Assembly: GCA_031552735.1 (NCBI GenBank)
Contig: JAVBMF010000011.1
Location: forward strand, 1 to 10,915
Origin: JAVBUY01 sp031552735
GTDB lineage: Bacteria > Bacillota > Clostridia > Christensenellales > Aristaeellaceae
Direction of reading: 5' to 3'
DNA: 10,915 nucleotides
Below the pieces are notes generated by a model. It was not told the DNA's origin, did not search any database, and saw only the letters and a list, made by a program, of their open reading frames with translations. This document shows, piece after piece, positions 5,449 to 10,915 of the stretch (within the stretch, counting starts at the first letter, position 1; each line of letters opens with the position of its first letter). The position numbers and the translations under genes are program-made.

Positions 5449-8052
5449 ATGAACGCGCACCCGATCACAAAGCGTATCCTGACCTACCTGATCATCGGTT
5501 GTTTGCTGTGCGTCCTGCTCTGCGGTGCCGTTCTGTCCGAATCCGAACCGGTGCATGAACACACAGCAGACTGCACGCACACCGTGAACGACCCGACTGA
5601 CGACACCGATAGCACGCCTCCGGATGAAACGCCGCCGGGCGACACGCCTCCGGATGAAACGCTGCCGGGCGACACGCCGCCGGGCGACACACCTCCGGGC
5701 GACACGCCTCCGGGCGACACACCTCCGGGCGACACACCTCCCGGTGATAACCCCTCCGGCAGCGGTGATTCCTCCGGCGGTTCCACCACGAGCGCCCCGC
5801 CCGCTCCCGAAGTGGGCGCTGTCATCTCCCTGCCCGGCGGCACCACCGGCGTGCTGGATGACGGCACCCCTATCGACATCCCCGAAGGCACGCAAGGCGT
5901 TGTCTCCACACTGCCCGACGGCAGCACCGGCGTGGTAGTGACGCTAGAAGACGGCAGAACTACCATCGTACCCCTGCCGCCTCCCCCAGTGCCAGCAGAT
6001 GACAGTCAAACGCCCGGCGATGCAGGCGATCCCGATGATCCGGCACTTGACGACGAAAGTGGCACAGATACCCCCGGCGAAACGCCCGACGACATTCCAG
6101 ACGAGCCCGACGAAACGGAGAGCGAGCCTGATAATTTGTTTGACGCACCACCCGCCGATCCGCCCATCAGCGAGCCGGACGATTTGTTCAACTCGCCTGA
6201 GGGTGCCGATCTGCTGGCGATGATGCCGATGGCCGCCGAACTGCTCGTGCCCGCCGCCATTCAGGAGCATGTGCATGATTGGTCGATGGGATGGCAGAGC
6301 GATGATGAACATACTTGTTGGCTCAATAAGTGCGGTTACACGGAGCCGCACGACATACGAACCAACGCCACACATCACTGGTGCGCAACCCCTACATGTC
6401 AGTATAGAAATGCGCACGAGAACAGAAAATCCCTGCCCGACGTAAAACCCACCACCTGCGTAAAGGGCACCGGCAGCGGATGGTCCTGGGGCCGGTTCGA
6501 GTGCTTCTGCGGTGTGGTGATGCAAGGGACCGCTACGATATCTTGGCTGCCCTGCGAGCGCGGCAAATGGTATCCCTTGATCCCCCCCACCTGCACAACT
6601 GACGGTCGGGAAGAAGAACGCTGCTATCTAAAAAAGGCCGACAAGAGTGAGTATCATGCGTTCAAAACTCGCAAAGTCGATCGCCTAGGACACAACTACA
6701 AAAAAACCGACGCCGTACCTGCCGCCACCTGTTCGGACGGCGCCAACTACGGCTACACCATCGGCACGTCGGCATACTGGCAATGCACCCGGTGCGATGT
6801 GTACAAAGACGGCATCGGTCCAAAGGATGATTGGCAGCCCTGCTCAGGCGTTTTGGAAACCGCAACCCCGCCCACCTGCACAGAACCCGGCAAGAAGGAG
6901 CTCCGCTGCTACAAGAGTATTCCCCCCGGCAAACCCGGACATGGAACAATCTACCACGTGCTGGGCACGGAGGAAATACTCCCCCTGCAGCACAACTTCA
7001 AGGATACCGAAGCTAAACCCGCCACCACCTGCTCGGACGGCGCCAACTATGGCTACACCATCGGCATGTCGGCATATAGCCAATGCACCCGATGTAACGT
7101 GTACAAAAATGGCGTAGCCCCCGAGAGCGACTGGTTGCCCTGCAACTTTGACTGGCACCCCAACCCAGCAGCCACATGCCATACGCCCGGCATGGAGGAA
7201 TTGCGCTGCTATGAAAGCGTCCCTGCCAGCGACTCGCGTCGCAACACAGTCTATCACGCCTCCGGAGCAACGCAGGTCCTTGAAGCCACCGGGGTATTCG
7301 AGGCGCTCCCGGCACCCGAAGCCATTGCCGCCACCTGCGAGAACGCGGGTCAGGGCGGCGGTCTGGTATGCAGCGAGTGTGGCATTTCACTGAACGGAGG
7401 CCACACGCCCATCCCCGCCGTGGGCCACGACTATCTGCTGACTTACACGCTACCGCCCACCTTCACCGCTCCGGGTTACAATGAATTCACCTGCCAGAAC
7501 CATGCCAACCAACGCAACTTCTGCGAAAACCCAACCTATCAGGTGGCGCTTGCGCAGTTGGTCGCGCCCGCGCCTGGCCCTGACCCCGGCCCAGGCCCAG
7601 GTCCGGAGGCTGGACCGGCTACCGGCGTCTTGGGCGCCACCACGCGCGGTGATCTGGTCACCGACCGTGGCTTCGTCTTCCAGGAGTGCGAGTTTGAGGT
7701 CAACGTCGAAGATGGACAGACCATTGCCCGCGTATCCGCCGCGCCTGCCGACAACGGAAATATCGAGCTGCGCTATCTGTTGCTCACGCCCGCCTTCCTG
7801 CAAGAGCTGCGGGAATTGGATGTAGACACGGTCTTGTTTGAACTGGGCAACGCGCGTGTGCGCATGTCGCTGGGCGAACTGCTGGCCATTGACACCGGCG
7901 GCAGCACAGTGATCATCATGATCGATCCCGAGGGTACCACCCAAAGGGCAGCGCAACCCGGCTATGTCACCGGCGCGTTCCTCCGGGATGGCAACACCTT
8001 GCTAGACATCCCTGGCACAGCGCCAACACTCACCCTGCAAAACATCAACTAG
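5449..8052 (+). CDS. Large secreted Cys-repeat surface protein of unknown function
   Basis: An 867-residue exported protein I cannot assign to a named family. Order: signal or anchor segment (about 10-30); His/Cys cluster VHEHTADCTH (35-44), a wording common in Clostridia surface proteins; DTPPG-type tandem repeat (55-104); a Gly/Asp/Pro region (125-175) with PGGTTGV and PDGSTGV phrases; an acidic Asp/Pro/Glu stalk (184-262); four Cys-rich repeats starting at C337, C428, C528 and C630, each with CxxC-like pairs, PPTC or AATC, and LRCY; a PGPGPGP linker (about 706-726); and a 140-residue C-terminal domain. Repeats 2 and 3 are 100 residues apart and close in DNA, suggesting recent duplication. 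There is no LPXTG, SLH or choline-binding motif. The start at 5449 is favoured by AGAAAGGA upstream; an in-frame ATG at 5356 lacks one. An adhesin or matrix-type role is inference. Confidence 0.85.
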   Translation: MNAHPITKRILTYLIIGCLLCVLLCGAVLSESEPVHEHTADCTHTVNDPTDDTDSTPPDETPPGDTPPDETLPGDTPPGDTPPGDTPPGDTPPGDTPPGDNPSGSGDSSGGSTTSAPPAPEVGAVISLPGGTTGVLDDGTPIDIPEGTQGVVSTLPDGSTGVVVTLEDGRTTIVPLPPPPVPADDSQTPGDAGDPDDPALDDESGTDTPGETPDDIPDEPDETESEPDNLFDAPPADPPISEPDDLFNSPEGADLLAMMPMAAELLVPAAIQEHVHDWSMGWQSDDEHTCWLNKCGYTEPHDIRTNATHHWCATPTCQYRNAHENRKSLPDVKPTTCVKGTGSGWSWGRFECFCGVVMQGTATISWLPCERGKWYPLIPPTCTTDGREEERCYLKKADKSEYHAFKTRKVDRLGHNYKKTDAVPAATCSDGANYGYTIGTSAYWQCTRCDVYKDGIGPKDDWQPCSGVLETATPPTCTEPGKKELRCYKSIPPGKPGHGTIYHVLGTEEILPLQHNFKDTEAKPATTCSDGANYGYTIGMSAYSQCTRCNVYKNGVAPESDWLPCNFDWHPNPAATCHTPGMEELRCYESVPASDSRRNTVYHASGATQVLEATGVFEALPAPEAIAATCENAGQGGGLVCSECGISLNGGHTPIPAVGHDYLLTYTLPPTFTAPGYNEFTCQNHANQRNFCENPTYQVALAQLVAPAPGPDPGPGPGPEAGPATGVLGATTRGDLVTDRGFVFQECEFEVNVEDGQTIARVSAAPADNGNIELRYLLLTPAFLQELRELDVDTVLFELGNARVRMSLGELLAIDTGGSTVIIMIDPEGTTQRAAQPGYVTGAFLRDGNTLLDIPGTAPTLTLQNIN
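5611..5760 (+). repeat. 15-bp tandem repeat encoding DTPPG
   Basis: Ten 15-bp units lie in frame within the surface protein gene. Two early 30-bp pairs read (S/D)TPPDET(P/L)PG; five near-identical DTPPG units follow (5671-5745), then a diverged DNPSG unit. The cores are GACAC(G/A)CCTCCGGGC variants. Changes in unit number would preserve the frame and only alter stalk length, as expected for a spacer subject to slippage. Confidence 0.85.
6457..7560 (+). repeat. Four tandem Cys-rich domain repeats of about 300 bp
   Basis: Units begin at 6457, 6730, 7030 and 7336. Units 2 and 3 are nearly identical over their first 90 bases (both encode CSDGANYGYTIG, SAY, QCTRC, VYK) and exactly 300 bp apart. 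Units 1 and 4 are diverged. Unit 1 has CFC in place of CTRC and unit 4 has CSEC. The pattern resembles Cys-rich zinc-ribbon-like or EGF-like repeats in Firmicutes surface proteins, but I cannot name the domain. Confidence 0.75.
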
Positions 8053-8063
8053 CGTTTTGCGAC

Positions 8064-8095
8064 GAAACCACCGCCTATGCGGTGGTTTCTTTTTT
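8064..8095 (+). terminator. Rho-independent terminator after the surface protein gene
   Basis: A perfect 11-bp stem (GAAACCACCGC/GCGGTGGTTTC) with a CTAT loop followed by TTTTTT lies 11 bp past the TAG stop. It is a textbook intrinsic terminator and isolates the tRNA gene downstream. Confidence 0.93.
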
Positions 8096-8117
8096 CATCG
8101 CAATAGCGAATTTGCGC

Positions 8118-8146
8118 TTGCATTGCGCCTGCTTCTGCGGTATACT
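8118..8146 (+). promoter_or_regulatory. Promoter for tRNA-Pro
   Basis: TTGCAT (8118-8123), a 17-bp spacer and TATACT (8141-8146) form a sigma-A promoter; the mature tRNA starts 15 bp after the -10 box. It lies between the upstream terminator and the tRNA gene, so the tRNA is an independent unit. Confidence 0.7.
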
Positions 8147-8161
8147 TATTTCCGCGGTTGC

Positions 8162-8238
8162 CTGGGTGTGGCGCAGTTTGGTAGCGTGCTTGAATGGGGT
8201 TCAAGAGGCCGGAGGTTCGAATCCTCTCACCCAGACCA
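8162..8238 (+). tRNA. tRNA-Pro (anticodon GGG), CCA encoded
   Basis: A complete cloverleaf is visible. The acceptor stem is CTGGGTG/CACCCAG (8162-8168 with 8228-8234). The D stem GCGC/GCGT encloses AGTTTGGTA. The anticodon stem CTTGA/TCAAG (8189-8193, 8201-8205) carries loop ATGGGGT with anticodon GGG at 8196-8198. The T stem GGAGG/CCTCT encloses TTCGAAT. A73 and an encoded CCA follow (8235-8238). GGG reads proline CCC and CCU codons, and the TGTGGCGCAGTTTGGTAGCGTGC segment is typical of bacterial tRNA-Pro. Confidence 0.95.
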
Positions 8239-8272
8239 AATCAGGAGCTAGGTATGGCTAGCTCAGAACAGT

Positions 8273-8318
8273 AAGCAGAAAAGCTCGCAGTTGCGGGCTT
8301 TCAGCCCATCGACAAACC
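8273..8318. repeat. Left inverted end of the IS
   Basis: This 46-bp end matches the reverse complement of 9852-9897 except at six positions. Four mismatches lie in the outer palindrome (8280-8301), where they look like the two ends carrying opposite orientations of the same hairpin. The invariant inner block is GCTTTCAGCCCATC followed by ACAAACC. The transposase stop codon (8301-8303) lies within this end. Confidence 0.75.
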
Positions 8319-9731
8319 CCATGCCACGAAACAGGCATGGGGTTTGTCGATGGGAAAAAACGGATAAACAAGAAAAAAACGAAGCCAGCAGGCACTGGCG
8401 ATCTTCTTCATATTCTGTGCCGCGGCGGAGAGGAAGGACTGTTCGCGCATACCCGCAAGACCAATAAACCTCGCGGTGCGAAGCCCATGCAGCTCCTTTG
8501 AATCCGCAAAGGAGCGCTCAACGGTCTCTTTTCGCCAAGCGTACAGTAGCTTTCCTGTGGGCGTTTTCGTAAACGCTGTGGTGTCATCCAAATAATCTTG
8601 CCATACATGCCGGGTCACCAACCTTCTTGCCGCTTTTTCACTGAAGCAACGCGCACGATGTAGACAACTTTTGCATTCCTTCGCTTCGCTGTAGTATTCG
8701 CGGTATCCTGAGCGGTTGGTGGTTTTGTGTTTCAGCTCCCGCTTGTTCGGACAGATGTAGACGTTTCTTTCTCGGTCGTATTGAAAACGGTATTTTCCAT
8801 AGTGTTCGCCTTTATGCGTATGCCTTCGGTATCCGATGATCCCTTGGATATTCTTCTGGTGAAGAAGCTTGCAGATGTTCGAGTTGTGGTAACCCGCGTC
8901 CAATCCAATGTACTGTGGCAAGCGGCCCATTCGCGTTTCGACCTGCGTGAGGATTTCTGCAACCGGATCTACGTCGTTGATGTTGGCGGCAGTGACGTGC
9001 ACGTTTACGATGATATTGTGTTTGCTGTCAACCATTCGGTGTTCACTGTAATGGAATCCATCGGGTTTCCCTTCCTTGTGGAGTTGCCCGCTTTCCGGAT
9101 CAGTCGTGCTCTGTTGTATGGTACGGGTTGTGGGTGGAGGATCATCGTCATCCCTGTCGAACGGCTTCTTTCCAAGTTCCTGCCGATCCGCATCGATGGC
9201 CGCATCCAACTCTTTTATATAGGCTTTGGGGGTAACGAGCACTTCGGCGCTGCGCTTCTTGTGCTTATTTGCCTTGGCTTTGACGTGGGTAGAATCGCCG
9301 TACAACAGTTTCCCATCTACGAACCCCTTCGCTTGCGCCTGCCGCAGGATCTCATTGAAAATCTGTTCGGCGATGTTATTGCCCTGAAACCGTCGTTGAC
9401 GATTGGCGCTGATCGTTGCGTGATCGGGTATCTTCTCTGTAATATGAAATCCGCAAAACCACCGGTACGCCATATTAAAGGTGATCTCCTGAACCAACCG
9501 CACTTCCGAGCGGATTCCAAACAGATATCCGACAAACAGCATCCGGAAGAGAATCTCCGGATCTACCGCCGGGCGGCCGTTGTCCGCGCAATATAGGGGC
9601 GCGCAAAGATCGAAGATGAAGCTGAAATCAATCGCTTGATCGATTTTTCGCAGCAGATGGTCTTGCGGTACCAATTGCTCATAGGTCACGAATTCCATGA
9701 CCTCTTGTTTCCCGTTGCTTCTTTTTAACAT
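8301..9731 (-). CDS. IS1182-family transposase (DDE)
   Basis: This 476-residue cut-and-paste type transposase has an N-terminal DUF772-like region (about 20-115: YEQLVPQDHLLRKIDQAIDF, then GRPAVDPEILFRMLFVGYLFGIRS, then HATISANRQR) and a DDE catalytic core. Candidate catalytic residues are D146 in LLYGDSTHVKA, D278 in YIGLDAGYHNS and E405 in KETVERSFADSKELHG. A Cys cluster (C327, C353, C356, C362) is typical of IS1182 members. All parts are in one frame, so it looks intact. The ATG at 9731 has AAGGAGAG about 10 bases upstream. The last 17 residues (from P460) are encoded by the 21-bp hairpin at the IS end, so the extreme C-terminus may be incidental. Confidence 0.93.
   Translation of the reverse strand: MLKRSNGKQEVMEFVTYEQLVPQDHLLRKIDQAIDFSFIFDLCAPLYCADNGRPAVDPEILFRMLFVGYLFGIRSEVRLVQEITFNMAYRWFCGFHITEKIPDHATISANRQRRFQGNNIAEQIFNEILRQAQAKGFVDGKLLYGDSTHVKAKANKHKKRSAEVLVTPKAYIKELDAAIDADRQELGKKPFDRDDDDPPPTTRTIQQSTTDPESGQLHKEGKPDGFHYSEHRMVDSKHNIIVNVHVTAANINDVDPVAEILTQVETRMGRLPQYIGLDAGYHNSNICKLLHQKNIQGIIGYRRHTHKGEHYGKYRFQYDRERNVYICPNKRELKHKTTNRSGYREYYSEAKECKSCLHRARCFSEKAARRLVTRHVWQDYLDDTTAFTKTPTGKLLYAWRKETVERSFADSKELHGLRTARFIGLAGMREQSFLSAAAQNMKKIASACWLRFFLVYPFFPIDKPHACFVAWGLSMG
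8305..8354. other. Perfect 21-bp inverted repeat hairpin at the left IS end
   Basis: Arms 8305-8325 and 8334-8354 are perfect reverse complements around an 8-nt loop. The hairpin lies inside the last 17 codons of the transposase reading frame (P460 to the end). No T-run follows in the direction of transposase transcription, so a plain intrinsic terminator is not supported. It could stop incoming transcription by structure or mark the end for recognition. Confidence 0.7.
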
Positions 9732-9826
9732 TTTCTGGTCTCTCCTTTTGGGTGCTTTCCTTTGTTTTCTCTCTTACATATTCGACGTTTCTTCCGTGAT
9801 TTCCTTTTGGCTTTTTCTGTAAATTG

Positions 9827-9859
9827 AACAAACCTCCGCGCGCCTGGCGGAGGTTTGTT
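9827..9859. other. Perfect 13-bp hairpin at the right IS end
   Basis: Arms 9827-9839 and 9847-9859 (AACAAACCTCCGC/GCGGAGGTTTGTT) enclose a 7-nt loop. It mirrors the left-end hairpin in place and shares the GGTTTGT arm edge, but has a different core. It lies between the transposase gene and the right inverted end, in the transposase leader, and may limit read-through from outside into the transposase. Confidence 0.7.
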
Positions 9860-9897
9860 GATGGGCTGAAAGCTCGCAGTTGCGGGCTTTTTTGCTT
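9852..9897. repeat. Right inverted end of the IS
   Basis: This is the reverse complement partner of 8273-8318 (40 of 46 matches). It begins within the inner hairpin arm and ends just before GTCCTCGGG. Its plus-strand outer hairpin is identical to that of the left end over 22 bp, so the two ends show both direct and inverted similarity because the motif is nearly palindromic. Confidence 0.75.
9869..9893 (+). terminator. Intrinsic-terminator-like hairpin at the right IS edge
   Basis: On the plus strand a 9-bp stem with one G-U pair (AAAGCTCGC/GCGGGCTTT), loop AGTT, is followed by further Ts. It would stop plus-strand transcription leaving the element. The equivalent left copy (8280-8301) has no extended T-run. 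Confidence 0.5.
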
Positions 9898-9960
9898 GTC
9901 CTCGGGAAATGGGGACAAATTGTTTTTGTGAAGGGTACAAGCCGATTTTCTGGGCATTCT

Positions 9961-10063
9961 GGGCTAGTCCGTGTCATGATGAAACCGGGACATGTAGGGC
10001 GGGCTAGTACGTGAAATGATTAAGGTAGTCCGTGAAAAGACTAGGCCAGTCCGTGTTTTTTTA
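9961..10063. repeat. Phased 21-bp repeat array
   Basis: Clear units start at 9961 (GGGCTAGTCCGTGTCATGAT), 10001 (GGGCTAGTACGTGAAATGAT), 10022 (AAGGTAGTCCGTGAAAAGAC) and 10043 (AGGCCAGTCCGTGTTTTTTT). A weak unit fills the 40-bp gap at 9982-10000. The shared core is GG-TAGTCCGTG, and the core positions are 40, 21 and 21 bp apart, close to two helical turns. Related GGG-ACA motifs occur to the left at 9911, 9933 and 9987. Arrays like this are seen as the multiple terminal repeats of IS21-family elements or as iterons. No istA/istB or replication gene is visible here, so the identity is open. Confidence 0.65.
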
Positions 10064-10206
10064 GGATTTCGGGCTGTATGTGAACCCTATCAATGGACAC
10101 ATAAAAGGTGCAGACATCGTCTTGTGGACGCTCGAAAATGCGCGAAAGCAGCGCACAAAAAAAGGACGGCCTTCCGACCGCCCTTGGATAATGTGTGCTT
10201 TCATTT
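10064..10206. other. Gene-free stretch between the repeat array and the recombinase
   Basis: No convincing gene is seen on either strand. A short open frame beginning with GTG at 10080 lacks a ribosome binding site and runs antisense into the recombinase. The only feature supported is the minus-strand terminator at 10157-10183. As this is just past the C-terminus of a large serine recombinase, which usually sits at an element's edge, an attachment site could lie here or to the left, but I cannot place it. Confidence 0.4.
10157..10183 (-). terminator. Terminator of the serine recombinase gene
   Basis: Read on the minus strand, an 8-bp stem (GGGCGGTC/GGCCGTCC, two G-U pairs) with a GGAA loop is followed by seven Ts, 24 bp past the TAA stop of the recombinase. 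Confidence 0.75.
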
Positions 10207-10915
10207 TTACCGGCCTATTACGGATACACAGATTTGCCGTCCATCTCGGAATTCGACAACTACTTCACTCTCCCGGTTGACAACGATCCGGTCAACCGTC
10301 GCCCGGAAAAGGTTCTCGCTAAACTCGGTGAGCAGTGCGTCTTGTTCCCTCAAATCCGCAAGGAACGCCAGAATTCTCGTCCGCTTGACCGCTCGGTTTT
10401 CCACCTCGGCGCTGATCGCGCCAAGCCGGGATTTTGCCGCCTCATATCGCCCGGTCAGTTGAGCATGGCGTTCGGTCAACGTGGAATCGCCGCCGCGCCG
10501 GGCTTGTTCCTCGATGCAGTTTTTCGTAAGCGTATACAGTTCATCCAGCCGCTCACGCAAGGAGACGGCTTCCGTTTCCAGCGCGGTGTTATCGGTCAGC
10601 GAGGCGATCACCGGCTCATAATCGGCAATATATCGTTCTTTATCCCCGATGATCCGGTTGAAGGCCATAGTGAAAGCGTACTCCAGCTGCGCTTCCGTCT
10701 AATGCGGCGTGTGGCAGTTGACCTTGCCCCTCGTTTTATACTTTTTGTTGCACTGCCACACATACCGGGTGATGGGTTGGCCGTTCTTGCTGCTGCGCCA
10801 TGCTTTTACGCCGTATTGACCGCCGCACTCCCCGCAGAACACCCGGCTCGAAAAGGCATGGGCGCAGTTGCGGATGCCTTCTCGTTCCCGGTATTCTCGA
10901 AGCATGCTCTGCGCC
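10207..10915 (-). pseudogene. Large serine recombinase, C-terminal part, interrupted by an in-frame TAG
   Basis: The frame enters from the right edge and shows the C-terminal half of a Tn4451/TnpX-type large serine recombinase, the integrase of many Firmicutes mobile elements. First comes the zinc ribbon (FCGECGGQYG, then YVWQCNKKYKTRGKVNC, then HTPH; paired Cys), next a long coiled coil (about 10330-10640: RERLDELYTLTKNCIEEQARRG to RLGAISAEVENRAV), and last the usual ending FRATVDRIVVNRESEVVVEF. A TAG at 10699-10701 splits it between HTPH and TEAQLEYAFTMAFNRI, in the same frame, where relatives continue without a break. One base change (for example TTG to TAG) explains it. The following 164 codons remain open and family-like, so the lesion is recent, suppressed or an assembly error. 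The catalytic N-terminus is outside the window. Confidence 0.85.

Larger units (their letters stand above)
8273..9897 (-). mobile_element. Complete IS1182-family insertion sequence
   Basis: A 1.6-kb element holds one transposase gene on the minus strand between 46-bp inverted ends (8273-8318 and 9852-9897) that match at 40 of 46 positions. Each end combines an outer imperfect hairpin and part of a longer inner hairpin. It inserts 34 bp after the tRNA-Pro CCA. I see no clear target duplication; the left flank has a 7-bp palindrome (8245-8264, GAGCTAG/CTAGCTC). The length fits the IS1182 family. The outer boundaries are set by where the inverted similarity ends and could shift by a few bases. 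Confidence 0.8.

Noticed and set aside
5494..5505. Lipobox (I-I-G-C) in the surface protein signal segment
   Set aside because: The hydrophobic stretch before the Cys is too short and the hydrophobic run continues after it, so lipoprotein processing is unlikely.
8241..8276. Second, truncated tRNA gene (GGCTAGCTCAG string)
   Set aside because: No D-loop GG, no matching D stem and no acceptor or anticodon arm; the sequence is better explained as a short palindrome.
8727..9596. A 289-codon plus-strand open frame
   Set aside because: It lies wholly antisense to the intact IS1182 transposase, has no ribosome binding site and shows no family-like motifs.
9961..10063. CRISPR array
   Set aside because: The repeats are degenerate, with a 21-bp period and no unique 30-bp spacers or cas genes; they look like protein-binding sites.
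10016..10462. Plus-strand open frames at the right end
   Set aside because: They run antisense into the recombinase and across its terminator, without ribosome binding sites or motifs.

Overview
The window looks like a piece of a GC-rich anaerobic Firmicute, most likely a Clostridia/Oscillospirales-type gut bacterium. This is inferred from protein families: a TIGR01977-like cysteine desulfurase beside a probable DUF3343 start, a TM1266-like small protein, an FUSC/ArAE-type membrane protein, a Cys-repeat surface protein, an IS1182-type transposase and a Tn4451/TnpX-type large serine recombinase. Strong AGGAGG-like ribosome binding sites and sigma-A-type promoters agree. No search was possible, so the taxonomy is approximate.

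Layout. 1-1271: a divergent pair, with the first codons of a probable DUF3343 protein leaving the window on the minus strand and a complete class V aminotransferase (cysteine desulfurase) on the plus strand. 1272-1693: a gap filled by a 259-bp mosaic of short perfect hairpins bounded by identical 20-bp palindromes. 1694-4276 (minus): a tight four-gene operon of TM1266-like protein, periplasmic-type substrate-binding protein, ABC permease and ABC ATPase. It is preceded by a roughly 170-nt structured leader with its own promoter, two 22-nt direct repeats, a possible 8-codon leader peptide and a 9-bp hairpin. 4484-4984 (minus): a short FUSC/aromatic-acid-exporter-like membrane protein with its own promoter.

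5068-5448: an abruptly AT-rich intergenic island with a consensus-like promoter. It feeds an 867-residue secreted protein (5449-8052) made of a DTPPG tandem repeat, an acidic Pro-rich stalk, four Cys-rich repeats of about 100 residues and a C-terminal domain I do not recognise. A strong intrinsic terminator follows, then a tRNA-Pro(GGG) gene with its own promoter.

8273-10915 is mobile DNA. A complete IS1182-family element with 46-bp inverted ends sits 34 bp past the tRNA. It is followed by a gene-free stretch with helically phased 21-bp repeats, perhaps the multiple-repeat end of an IS21-like element. Last comes the C-terminal part of a large serine recombinase on the minus strand, interrupted by one in-frame TAG and running off the right edge.

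How the genes relate: the ABC genes and TM1266-like gene form one transcription unit, translationally coupled by 14-bp and 4-bp overlaps and probably controlled through the structured leader. The cysteine desulfurase and DUF3343 pair points to sulfur or selenium delivery. The surface protein and mobile elements are accessory. The least explained items are the operon leader, the surface protein architecture, the hairpin mosaic and the phased repeat array.
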